A DNA stretch of 13,345 nt from an uncultured Collinsella sp. (GCA_900542965.1 UQPY01000054.1:1-13345), one strand, 5' to 3'; shown: positions 1 to 6,963, counted from the first letter of the stretch. Numbers and translations are program-made. The notes: generated by a model not told the origin, from the letters alone.

Positions 1-110
1 CGTCGGTCGCGTACCGAAGTACGCTTCCCTCCTCTTTCACGTCACCTTGCTCGCTTAGGGGCGTTTTCGCTGACCTATGCTCAACCTACGATAATTCCAA
101 GCTGAACGAG
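1..110. other. Intergenic edge with a cUUCGg-type hairpin
   Basis: No gene is supported here. Read on the minus strand, downstream of the ABC permease, positions 9-24 form a perfect 6-bp stem (GCGTAC/GTACGC) closed by TTCG with a C-G closing pair, the very stable cUUCGg tetraloop. No T-tract follows before the window ends, so a terminator role is only possible. The left side of any larger structure lies outside the window. Confidence 0.4.
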
Positions 111-2348
111 TTACTCGCTGTAGCGGGTGGCTATGGCAGCTTGCACCATGCCGGCGCTCATGAGGTAGGTCACCAGGAAGTAGCCGCCGTAGGCCGCCAG
201 GAAGATTGCACAGGTGAGGCCCACGGTGCCGCCGATGCTCATGTCGCCGAATGTACTCACCAGCTCGATAATCACCTTGAGTGCCACAAAGGAGTGTGCC
301 AGGCCCACTGCCAGCGGGAACAGGAAGAATACCGCTTGCTGTGCCATCACCGAATGGCGAATCTGGCGGTCGTCGCAGCCAATCTGTGCCAGCACACGAT
401 AGCTGCGGCTGCCGTCGGCCACGTTGGAGAGTTGCTGGATCGACAGAATCGCCACGCATGCAACAACCAATACAAAGCCGATGTAGATGGCTAGGTAGCT
501 AATAAGACCGTTCATTTGCGCTGCTTGTGTGTACATCTCGGAGCGTGTGATGAAGGTTCCCCACGACCCCGGCTCCTTGCCGTCAACGAGCAGATTGTCG
601 AGCAGAGTGTATTTAATGCTCTCGTCTGCCTCGGTCGTATCCATCCCCTGTTTGTAGTTAACGAGCAGGCTACTGGAATACGGCTGCAGATTAAGTTGGG
701 ACAACAGCTCGTCGGCAACGACGACGGTACCCGGATTACTGCCCATCGCCGAGTTGGCGATGGCCGCCGTATCTTCGTCCGACTTATCGGTTGCGGGCTT
801 GAGCTCATGCCCGCCCAAGGTGAGGGTATGGCCGCCGGCCATGTACTTGGTGTACAGGTCGCCCAGCTCACCGCCCATATCACACGTAAGCAGGTACTGG
901 TCGCGGCCAATGCTCACCGGCTCCTCGCCCATCATCTGGCGCAGTTTGTTGTACTGGCTCGCCGGCGTCACAAACAGACCCATCGTATCGGCATTGCTAC
1001 CCCCGAACGCCTTGGGGAGCTTTTCGCCCATGGTCTTGCACATCTCACTTGGGGTCACCGAAGGATCCGAGCCGCCAACCGGGTAACTCAGATACGAATC
1101 GATCTGCACATGCTCACCGGCAACATCGGCGATATTGACCTTCTTGGCGGTCTCGTCGTTGTTGTCCGCCGACTTGCCCTTAATACCGTCTGCAACGTTA
1201 TCGTGATCGACACGATCGCCGTGCCATGCGGAGTACAAATCGACCGTACTATCGGCCAGCACCATGCGATCGGCTTCAGACGGATTGACATACTCTTTGT
1301 AGTAGTCGAGCGTATCGGGCGTGTAATAGACATACGTCTGCGACATGTCGGCCGGATTATAGCGCTCCAGATTCTCGTTCATCACATTGGCAATCGACAT
1401 ACCGCACGTCACCGAGGTGATGGCCAAAAACAGGAGCATCGCGATGACGCCCATCGAAAAGCACACCGTGTTGACCTTGGCCGCAAGCTGGCGCACGGTA
1501 AACATGTTGAGGCCGCGCCAATACACGCCGCGCAGGCTCTGCAGCAGCTTGATGAGCATACCCGAGAGTCCCCAGAACAGGGCAAAGGTGCCCACGGTAA
1601 CCATAGCGGTCGTAATACCAAACTGGGTCATGGCCTCTTGCAGCTTGCTGTCCGTCGCGGTTAGCGGGAACCCATCACGTAGCAGACGGTAATAGGCCAC
1701 GCCCACAAGCACCACGCCCACGGCAAAGATGGCAATCGCGATCCAGGGGTTGCGTGTCTTGATGCTCTCGTTGCGACGCTTGGCACCCATAAGCTCGATG
1801 AGTTTGGTACGACGCACGGCGCGAAGGTTCAGCAGTAGCGTGAGCACAAACATTACGAGCATGCAGACAAGGGTCAGATTGAACGCATGCACCGAGAAAA
1901 AGAAGTGGAAATTGGCGATCTGTGTCTTAAAGAGCGAGGCCGTAAAGAACGTCATGAGCTGGGAGAGTCCCACACCCAGCACAATGCCGGCGATAAAGGC
2001 GCCGACCGAGACAATCACCGTCTCGAGCGCCATGATCGTGGCGACGCGCCCGCGCCCCATGCCGAGCACCTGGTACAGGCCAAACTCCTTCTTGCGGCGT
2101 TTCATGATGAAGTTATTGGCATACACCATCAAAAAGGCCATGACACCGGCCAAAAAGTACGTCAGGTTGCCGAGCATGCTGCCCATTACCTGCGCCAAGC
2201 CCTTTTCATCGATGCCGGCGATGTCGACCTGCATCGAGATGGTGTTAAAGGCATAGAAGACCGTGACGCCCAGGGTGAGCGTCAAAAGGTAGACGAGGTA
2301 GTCGCGGCCGGCGCGGCGGACGTTACCCCAAGCGAGTTTACAGAGCAT
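111..2348 (-). CDS. BceB-like FtsX-family ABC transporter permease
   Basis: Membrane permease of a BceAB-type ABC transporter, a family that senses and detoxifies cell-wall-active peptide antibiotics such as bacitracin or lantibiotics. The 745-residue product has hydrophobic segments near residues 17-35, 62-82, 108-135 and 155-175, then further ones around 203-220, 245-268 and 296-318. A long hydrophilic, probably extracellular, domain of about 280 residues follows (roughly 325-610), then three C-terminal membrane segments. The N-terminal MLCKLAWGNVRR and the C-terminal YRVLAQIGCDDRQI block are typical of BceB proteins. The extracellular domain is larger than the roughly 200 residues usual for BceB. 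The ATG at 2348 is preferred over a GTG at 2360 because GGTGAGGG precedes it at good spacing and BceB proteins start this way. The frame overlaps the ATPase stop by 11 bases, so translation is probably coupled. The substrate cannot be told, and no partner two-component system is visible. Confidence 0.88.
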   Translation of the reverse strand: MLCKLAWGNVRRAGRDYLVYLLTLTLGVTVFYAFNTISMQVDIAGIDEKGLAQVMGSMLGNLTYFLAGVMAFLMVYANNFIMKRRKKEFGLYQVLGMGRGRVATIMALETVIVSVGAFIAGIVLGVGLSQLMTFFTASLFKTQIANFHFFFSVHAFNLTLVCMLVMFVLTLLLNLRAVRRTKLIELMGAKRRNESIKTRNPWIAIAIFAVGVVLVGVAYYRLLRDGFPLTATDSKLQEAMTQFGITTAMVTVGTFALFWGLSGMLIKLLQSLRGVYWRGLNMFTVRQLAAKVNTVCFSMGVIAMLLFLAITSVTCGMSIANVMNENLERYNPADMSQTYVYYTPDTLDYYKEYVNPSEADRMVLADSTVDLYSAWHGDRVDHDNVADGIKGKSADNNDETAKKVNIADVAGEHVQIDSYLSYPVGGSDPSVTPSEMCKTMGEKLPKAFGGSNADTMGLFVTPASQYNKLRQMMGEEPVSIGRDQYLLTCDMGGELGDLYTKYMAGGHTLTLGGHELKPATDKSDEDTAAIANSAMGSNPGTVVVADELLSQLNLQPYSSSLLVNYKQGMDTTEADESIKYTLLDNLLVDGKEPGSWGTFITRSEMYTQAAQMNGLISYLAIYIGFVLVVACVAILSIQQLSNVADGSRSYRVLAQIGCDDRQIRHSVMAQQAVFFLFPLAVGLAHSFVALKVIIELVSTFGDMSIGGTVGLTCAIFLAAYGGYFLVTYLMSAGMVQAAIATRYSE

Positions 2349-3123
2349 CGGAGCCCTCACCGCCCATCATGGCAACGACCTCCATAATGCGGTCGAAGAA
2401 CTCTCGGCGGTCGGTGTCGCCGCGGCGCAGCTCGGTGAAGATCTTGCCGTCGCGGATAAACAGCACACGGCTCGTGTAGCTGGCGGCAAAGCTGTCGTGC
2501 GTGACCATGAGCACGGTGGCGCGTAGGCGGCGGTTAAGGGCCTCCAGGCTCTCGAGCAGCAGGCGAGCGCTCTTGGAATCGAGGGCGCCGGTGGGCTCGT
2601 CGGCCATGATCATGGTGGGGTCGGTGACGAGCGCGCGAGCCGCGGCAACGCGCTGCTGCTGGCCGCCGGACATCTGGTAGGGATACTTGTCGAGCACCTG
2701 GCTGATGGACAGGCGCGCTGCCACATCCTGCACGCGGGTCGAGATCTCTGCCGAGTTTGTGCGGGCGATGGTGAGCGGCAGGGCGATGTTCTCGCGTGCC
2801 GTGAGCGTATCGAGCAGGTTGGAGTCCTGGAAGATAAAGCCGAGCTCCTCGCGGCGGAACTGCGAGAGCTTAGCCTGCTTCATGCGCGTCACGTCCTGGC
2901 CGTTGATGCGGATCGTGCCGCTCGTGGCGCTATCGATGGTCGAGACGCAATTGAGCAGGGTCGACTTGCCCGAGCCCGAAGCGCCCATGATGCCAACAAA
3001 TTCGCCGCGGTTGACGGTAAAGCTGACGTCGTTGAGCGCGCGCGTCACGTTGCCCAGCGCTCCGTATACCTTTTCGAGATGCGCGGCCTCCAGTACCGGG
3101 GTCGCCATGTGCGTGGTTTGCAT
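2338..3123 (-). CDS. BceA-like ABC transporter ATP-binding protein
   Basis: Cytoplasmic ATPase (261 residues) that powers the downstream permease; it belongs to the MacB/LolD/BceA group. Visible motifs are Walker A GASGSGKS at residues 47-54, the Q-loop Gln99 (FIFQD), the signature SGGQQQR starting at 152, Walker B MIMADEP with Asp175 and Glu176, and the switch His209. All catalytic elements are present and the length is normal for the family. The ATG at 3123 has AGAAAGGA about seven bases upstream. An in-frame ATG at 3108 is possible but lacks such a site. It is the first gene of a two-gene operon and is divergent from the Nudix-Vsr gene across 148 bases. A TATAGA-like -10 lies upstream; no convincing -35 was found. 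Confidence 0.92.
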   Translation of the reverse strand: MQTTHMATPVLEAAHLEKVYGALGNVTRALNDVSFTVNRGEFVGIMGASGSGKSTLLNCVSTIDSATSGTIRINGQDVTRMKQAKLSQFRREELGFIFQDSNLLDTLTARENIALPLTIARTNSAEISTRVQDVAARLSISQVLDKYPYQMSGGQQQRVAAARALVTDPTMIMADEPTGALDSKSARLLLESLEALNRRLRATVLMVTHDSFAASYTSRVLFIRDGKIFTELRRGDTDRREFFDRIMEVVAMMGGEGSDAL

Positions 3124-3155
3124 ACCGAGTCCTTTCTTGCAATTAGTCTACGGCA

Positions 3156-3161
3156 TCTATA
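3156..3161 (-). promoter_or_regulatory. Possible -10 element of the ABC transporter operon
   Basis: Minus-strand TATAGA lies about 33 bases upstream of the ATG at 3123, a normal 5' leader length. No good -35 is found 16-18 bases further upstream (TAGCTG at best), so the promoter may depend on an activator, as is usual for BceR-type control. Confidence 0.3.
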
Positions 3162-3206
3162 GTCGCAAGAAGACGAGTCAGCTACCATCGATATGGCTTA
3201 CGCTTG

Positions 3207-3239
3207 CCTTACCGTTGTGTAAGGTACGGGTAGCTACCC
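3207..3239. promoter_or_regulatory. Paired palindromes between divergent genes
   Basis: Two inverted repeats sit close together between the ABC operon and the Nudix-Vsr gene: CCTTAC-N6-GTAAGG (3207-3224) and the perfect 12-base palindrome GGGTAGCTACCC (3228-3239). The hexamer GCTACC of the second also occurs at 3181-3186. They are candidate operators for either gene. The response regulator that would bind them is not in the window. Confidence 0.3.
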
Positions 3240-3271
3240 TGCCACGTGTTGATGCTGAGAGAGGACTCCTG

Positions 3272-4258
3272 TTGAAGACTGTTCATGTTGCCGCTGGGAT
3301 CATTCGCAAGGAAGGATCTGACGAGCTGCTTGCCGTGCAGCGCGGCTACGGCGACATGCAGGGACTTTGGGAGTTTCCCGGCGGCAAGCTCATGCGCGGC
3401 GAGTCGCCCGAGGACGCCGTACGCCGCGAGCTCATGGAAGAGCTGCGGGTCAAAGTCACCAACCTGCGCGATTTTTACACCGTTGAGTATGACTATCCCG
3501 ATTTTCATCTCTCGATGGAGTGCTACTACTGCTCGCTCGCCGATGAATCCGATGAGCCTCAGAAACATGACCGACAGCTCGATATCCGCTGGATTCCGCG
3601 CGCCTCGCTTGCCACGGTGGAATGGATGCCCGCCGACAAGGGGCTTATCGATGCCCTGATTGAGCTGAAGGAAGATCGGCTCGAGACAAGCTCCGCCGAT
3701 GACGCCGTGCCCAACACAGCCGACAAACCCGCCACCAAACCCAAGCGCGCACCTAAGCGCCGCAGCAAGAAGCGTCCCAAGCCCGGCCTGCTCGACGGCA
3801 TCGATACCTCGGACCTCTCCGCTGACGAGCGCGAACTGGTCCGCCGTCGCGCCGCCATCAAAAAGTCCATGAAGGGCAACAAGCGCGCCAACACCAAGCC
3901 CGAGCTGCTCGTACGTCAGCGCCTACGGGCCGCGGGCCTTACGGGCTATCGTTTGGAATGGAAGGTACCCGGCAAGCCCGACATCGCCTTTCCCGGGCGC
4001 AAGATCGCCATCTTCGTCAACGGCTGCTTTTGGCACCGCTGCCCCAAGTGCAACCCTAGCCAGCCCAAGCGCAACGTTGAGTTTTGGGAGGCAAAGTTTC
4101 GCCGCAACGTCGAGCGCGACCGCACCGCCGTGGCAGCACTCACTCAAATGGGCTGGACGCCTATAACCATCTGGGAATGCGAACTCAAAAAGGACCGCAT
4201 CGACGCCACAATGGAAAAGGTCATCGAGCAGGTGCGCGCCGCAGAGCCGCAGCGCTAG
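3272..4258 (+). CDS. Nudix (MutT-like) hydrolase fused to Vsr-like endonuclease
   Basis: One 328-residue frame joins two repair-type enzymes. Residues 1-135 are a Nudix hydrolase, a fold that in MutT removes pyrophosphate from oxidised or odd nucleoside triphosphates. The Nudix box runs G38 to V60 (G-x5-E44-x7-R52-E53-L-M-E56-E57), with Arg59 where the consensus has Gly. Residues 137-185 are a Lys/Arg/Pro/Ala-rich linker. Residues 186-328 match very-short-patch-repair (Vsr) endonucleases, which nick beside T:G mismatches: P236-D237 with the catalytic Asp, GCFWH ending at His255, Cys257/Cys260, and W301-E302-C303. Asn250 replaces the His64 of E. coli Vsr, and other family members also vary there. 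The TTG start at 3272 is chosen because AGAGAGGA ends six bases before it and the Nudix fold begins at once; there is no in-frame ATG nearby. No cytosine methyltransferase, the usual Vsr partner, lies next to it. Domain calls are confident; joint function is inferred. Confidence 0.85.
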   Translation: MKTVHVAAGIIRKEGSDELLAVQRGYGDMQGLWEFPGGKLMRGESPEDAVRRELMEELRVKVTNLRDFYTVEYDYPDFHLSMECYYCSLADESDEPQKHDRQLDIRWIPRASLATVEWMPADKGLIDALIELKEDRLETSSADDAVPNTADKPATKPKRAPKRRSKKRPKPGLLDGIDTSDLSADERELVRRRAAIKKSMKGNKRANTKPELLVRQRLRAAGLTGYRLEWKVPGKPDIAFPGRKIAIFVNGCFWHRCPKCNPSQPKRNVEFWEAKFRRNVERDRTAVAALTQMGWTPITIWECELKKDRIDATMEKVIEQVRAAEPQR

Positions 4259-4512
4259 GAACGAGCCGTCCACACGCCCCACACAGGCGAGCCACATCCG
4301 CGCCGCAAACCTTAGAAAGCCCTTAAGCTCAAAACCTTTCAAGAGTGTTACTCGATACTTCTGACCTGCAGTTTCATCGTAAAACCAAACCAGGTTAAGC
4401 CTTTCTTTAGCGCTTCTTTGCAGCAGCCGCGGCATAATACTGCTAGCGCACGGGACCTAGCAGCACACCCCATGCGCAACCTTTTGGTGGACATCGAGGA
4501 GGCCGCATAAGC
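4259..4512. other. Sparse intergenic stretch after the Nudix-Vsr gene
   Basis: No conserved gene or clear terminator is seen. The stretch contains a 12-codon ATG frame (4472-4510) that ends two bases before the next small ORF and carries that ORF's GAGGAGG site inside it. A CATAAT hexamer at 4433-4438 resembles a -10, but no -35 sits at the right distance. Confidence 0.3.
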
Positions 4513-4722
4513 ATGCATTCTTCCAATGCCGTAGCACGGCAGCCATCCCTAAAACATGCAGACCTTTTCTCCTTCCCCCCGACACAGAGAAACGGCCTCC
4601 TCGACTCCCCCACCACAAAAGCCAAACGCTCAACCGACCAGGAACTCAACCTGCGAGCATCCTTCGAAAAGCTCCAAGCATCCCTAAACAAGTCATTCCC
4701 CAACCAAGCCCGGGCATACTAA
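4513..4722 (+). CDS. Small hypothetical protein, 69 codons
   Basis: Not recognised. The predicted product is hydrophilic, rich in Ser, Pro, Lys and Asn, with no signal peptide, membrane segment or cysteine motif; residues 42-62 could form one amphipathic helix. Support for coding is modest: ATG with GAGGAGG ten bases upstream, and frequent C in third codon positions. Against it are the absence of any known domain, the position in a repeat-rich gap, and the weak promoter evidence. It could equally be a chance frame. Confidence 0.3.
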   Translation: MHSSNAVARQPSLKHADLFSFPPTQRNGLLDSPTTKAKRSTDQELNLRASFEKLQASLNKSFPNQARAY

Positions 4723-4791
4723 CCCCTCATCAACAAAGCGCCCCTCGCGCACCACCCATTTCCGCCCCAACGCCACAAGGGCGATCGAGCA

Positions 4792-4936
4792 GGGCCGTCC
4801 GGAAACGGAAAAGGGCCTATCTCTCAGAACATTCCGCAGGACGGAGGAAGCCCCGCAGCGCGTAGCGCGCAGCGGGGCTTCCGACATGTCCGAGGACGTT
4901 CTGAGAGATAGGCCCTTTTCCGTTTCCGGACGGCCC
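4792..4936. repeat. Nested 145-bp palindrome with perfect 39-bp arms
   Basis: Outer arms at 4792-4830 and 4898-4936 are exact reverse complements over 39 bases (GGGCCGTCCGG... against ...CCGGACGGCCC). An inner stem at 4846-4862 and 4866-4882 has 11 plus 5 pairs with one A-A mismatch and a TAG loop. Both share the same centre at 4864. The 15-base strands between the stems do not pair with each other; the left one can fold alone (TCCG...CGGA). The element lies 24 bases beyond the aldolase stop, and after the outer stem each strand reads into CCCTTTTCCGTTTCC-like sequence, so a bidirectional terminator between convergent units is the simplest role. A non-autonomous mobile element with long terminal inverted repeats is the alternative; no target-site duplication is obvious. 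Confidence 0.85.
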
Positions 4937-4960
4937 GGTGGGATCAGAGTACCCTTGCTG

Positions 4961-5818
4961 TTACTCTGCTTTGCCCACAGAGTTGAGGTTGGTCATGCGG
5001 ATCTTAACCAGCTCGGTGATCTCACGCATGCCCTCCTTGGCCGGCTTCTTGGGATCGAAGCAGGCAGGGTTCTCGGCCATGTAGGCCATGAAGCCCTTGG
5101 TGTAGGCCTGACGCAGCTCGGTGGCGTAGTTGACCTTGCAGATGCCGTTCTTCACGGCCTCGGCGACCTGCTCATCGGGCACACCGGAAGTGCCGTGCAG
5201 AACCAGCGGCACGTCGACGGCGTCGCGGATGGCCTTGACCACGGACTGCTCGATGTGAGGATCGCTCGTGTACACGCCGTGGCTGGTGCCAACGCCAATG
5301 GCCAGCGAGGTGCAGCCGGTGCGCTCGACGAACTCCTTGGCCTCGGCCGGATCGGTGTAGGGGCTCTCGCCCTCAACCGCGGGACCGTCGTCCTCCTTGC
5401 CGCCAACCTTGCCAAGCTCGGCCTCGACGGGCACACCCATGGCGCGGCCAGCGTCGGCGACGGACTTGGTCAGGGCGATGTTGTCCTCGAAGGACTCGTG
5501 CGAACCGTCGATCATGACAGAGGTGTAGCCAGTGCGGAAAGCCTGCATGCAGCGGTCATAGCCATCGCCGTGATCGAGGTGCAGAGCGACGGGCACGGAA
5601 GCGCGCTCGGCGGCAGCCTTGACCATGCCGTAGAAGTAGTCCAGACCAGCGGTCTTGATGGTGCCCGGGGTAGTCTGCATGATGACGGGGGACTTGGTCT
5701 CCTCGGCAGCCGCCAGAACGGCCATAACAAACTCGAGGTTCTCGACGTTGAAAGCGCCGACGGCGTAGTGGCCGGCCTGAGCGTCCTTGAGCATCTTTTC
5801 GGTGGTAACAAGTGCCAT
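4961..5818 (-). CDS. Class II fructose/tagatose-bisphosphate aldolase
   Basis: Zinc-dependent aldolase, 285 residues, cleaving fructose-1,6- or tagatose-1,6-bisphosphate to dihydroxyacetone phosphate and glyceraldehyde-3-phosphate. Motifs: HLDH at 80-83 (catalytic Asp82, zinc ligand His83), SVMIDGSH at 100-107, EAELG at 132-136, GTSHG with zinc ligand His180, VLHGTSG with zinc ligand His208, and KVNYATEL at 228-235. Length and motifs fit the short class IIB group, which contains both B. subtilis-type FbaA and GatY/KbaY. Sequence alone does not settle which sugar is used. GGKEDD at 139-144 occurs in both. The ATG at 5818 is chosen because the conserved N-terminus starts there and GGGAGAGGAG lies nine bases upstream; the frame stays open for 63 more codons without similarity. 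Divergent from a DeoR regulator, which may control it. Confidence 0.9.
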   Translation of the reverse strand: MALVTTEKMLKDAQAGHYAVGAFNVENLEFVMAVLAAAEETKSPVIMQTTPGTIKTAGLDYFYGMVKAAAERASVPVALHLDHGDGYDRCMQAFRTGYTSVMIDGSHESFEDNIALTKSVADAGRAMGVPVEAELGKVGGKEDDGPAVEGESPYTDPAEAKEFVERTGCTSLAIGVGTSHGVYTSDPHIEQSVVKAIRDAVDVPLVLHGTSGVPDEQVAEAVKNGICKVNYATELRQAYTKGFMAYMAENPACFDPKKPAKEGMREITELVKIRMTNLNSVGKAE

Positions 5819-5838
5819 GAGCGTTTGCTCCTCTCCCT

Positions 5839-5890
5839 CGCCCGCATCTGGACATCGGGCGTAGTTGTTCGCAAGGCGTTTTACCTTGCG
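5839..5890 (-). promoter_or_regulatory. Two hairpins in the aldolase leader
   Basis: Between the likely -10 and the ribosome binding site of the aldolase lie two perfect inverted repeats: CGCAAGG/CCTTGCG (5870-5876 and 5884-5890, 7-base loop) and CGCCCG/CGGGCG (5839-5844 and 5856-5861, 11-base loop). They could form consecutive stem-loops in the mRNA leader, or the first could be a protein site. No known riboswitch was recognised. Confidence 0.4.
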
Positions 5891-5903
5891 TTTTGCTGCG
5901 CTC

Positions 5904-5909
5904 ATTGTA
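5904..5909 (-). promoter_or_regulatory. Probable -10 element of the aldolase gene
   Basis: Minus-strand TACAAT, one mismatch to TATAAT, lies 86 bases upstream of the ATG. The -35 at 17-18 base spacing is weak (TGCATT/GCATTT). This would give a leader of about 80 nucleotides holding the two hairpins. Confidence 0.4.
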
Positions 5910-6024
5910 TGAAATTCGGCGGGCATAAATGCACGAGATATTGTCGTTGCGCGAGGTCGAGCCTTCATTTTTGAAAAGCAAACGGAAGGGTTTTGTGCCG
6001 AGCGCACGTGTTCGATATTGAGTT

Positions 6025-6053
6025 TTGAGCGTCGAGTGGCTTTCTTTTATAGA
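6025..6053 (+). promoter_or_regulatory. Promoter of the DeoR-family regulator
   Basis: TTGAGC (6025-6030) and TATAGA (6048-6053) are separated by exactly 17 bases, a good sigma-70-type promoter. Transcription would start near 6060, leaving a leader of about 94 bases that crosses the GAAA/TTTC inverted sites, as expected for autoregulation. Confidence 0.5.
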
Positions 6054-6067
6054 AAAGATAAGTAATC

Positions 6068-6113
6068 GAAAGGCGTTTTCTTACTCAAAAAGAAAATGAA
6101 CGAAAATGGTTTC
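6068..6113. promoter_or_regulatory. GAAA/TTTC inverted sites, possible DeoR operators
   Basis: Two short inverted sites, GAAA-N5-TTTC (6068-6080) and GAAA-N4-TTTC (6102-6113), sit in an A/T-rich stretch just downstream of the regulator promoter. CTTTT-ATAG-AAAAG (6044-6057) overlaps the -10. The region stands out against high-GC surroundings. That they are operators is inferred from position only. Confidence 0.35.
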
Positions 6114-6153
6114 AACATAATTCCTGCAAATATCGGCAGAGAATGGAGCAGCA

Positions 6154-6957
6154 ATGGCCCAAGCTACAAACCGCGCCTTCGCCGACGAACGCCGTGCCGC
6201 CATCATGGAAATGCTCGAGCATAATGCCTCGGTGCAGGTGGCAGAAATCGCCCAGACCTTTGGCGTGTCCTCTGTCACCGCTCGCGCTGATTTGGACGCC
6301 CTCGCCGAGTCCGGCAAACTGCGCCGCACGCATGGTGGCGCTGTGTCGCTCCACAAGCGCCTGACCGTCTCCACGCAGGATCGGCGCATTAACGTCAACG
6401 TGGCCGCCAAGCAGGCCATCGCGCAAAGTGCCATTGAACTCGTCAGCGACGGCGACACCCTGCTCGTCGACTCGGGCACCACCGCGCTCGAATTTGTCCG
6501 GCTCCTCGACCAGCGCGACGGCATCACCGTCATCACGGCAGACATTACGATCGCCGATTACATCGACGAGAGCATGCCCTCGGTCGACGTCGTCATGCTG
6601 GGCGGCGCACTGCGCAAAGGACACCGCTATCTGTACGGTCCGCTCACCATGCAGGCGCTGCAGATGGTTCACGCCGACCTCGCCATCATGTGCCCCGGCG
6701 CCTTTGTTCCCGGCTGTGGCTTTACTACCGACTTTCCGCAGATGGCCGAGACCAAAACGGCCATGATCGCCGCCGCGCGTCGAGGCGTCGCCCTCATGGA
6801 CGCGAGCAAGGTCAACGGACGCGGCATGTACCGCTTCGCCGAACTTACCGATGTCGACACCATCGTGATGGACCGTGACCCCGACGGCGCCGTCGCCACC
6901 TCAATCGCCGAGGCCACCGACGCCGGCGCCCCAACCCTCATCATCGCCACCGCCTAA
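6154..6957 (+). CDS. DeoR-family transcriptional regulator
   Basis: Sugar-phosphate-responsive regulator of 267 residues, normal for the family. Residues 11-65 form the DeoR helix-turn-helix (RRAAIMEMLEHN, then VAEIAQTFGVSSVTARADLDAL, ending in the typical LRRTHGGAV). Residues 80-235 match the DeoR C-terminal sensor domain, with the ligand-site features VDSGTTALE at 105-113, LGGALRKGHRYLYGP at 149-163 and DASKVNGRG at 216-224. These proteins usually bind a phosphorylated sugar and repress sugar-use genes. The ATG at 6154 has GGAG six bases upstream. The gene is divergent from the bisphosphate aldolase, the most likely target together with itself. Its effector, perhaps fructose- or tagatose-phosphate, is inferred only from that neighbour. 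Confidence 0.88.
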   Translation: MAQATNRAFADERRAAIMEMLEHNASVQVAEIAQTFGVSSVTARADLDALAESGKLRRTHGGAVSLHKRLTVSTQDRRINVNVAAKQAIAQSAIELVSDGDTLLVDSGTTALEFVRLLDQRDGITVITADITIADYIDESMPSVDVVMLGGALRKGHRYLYGPLTMQALQMVHADLAIMCPGAFVPGCGFTTDFPQMAETKTAMIAAARRGVALMDASKVNGRGMYRFAELTDVDTIVMDRDPDGAVATSIAEATDAGAPTLIIATA

Positions 6958-6963
6958 AACCAA

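Noticed and set aside
516..1664. Long plus-strand ORF opposite the permease
   Set aside because: Antisense to a well-supported FtsX/BceB-like gene; the product is rich in His, Arg and Gly and shows no domain. High-GC genes commonly leave such open shadow frames.
2687..3271. Upstream extension of the Nudix-Vsr frame
   Set aside because: It runs antisense through the ABC ATPase; the TTG at 3272 has a well-placed ribosome binding site directly before the Nudix fold.
4886..5974. Plus-strand ORF of 362 codons opposite the aldolase
   Set aside because: It starts inside the palindrome and is the complement of a clear class II aldolase; composition is Gly/Leu/His-rich shadow-like.
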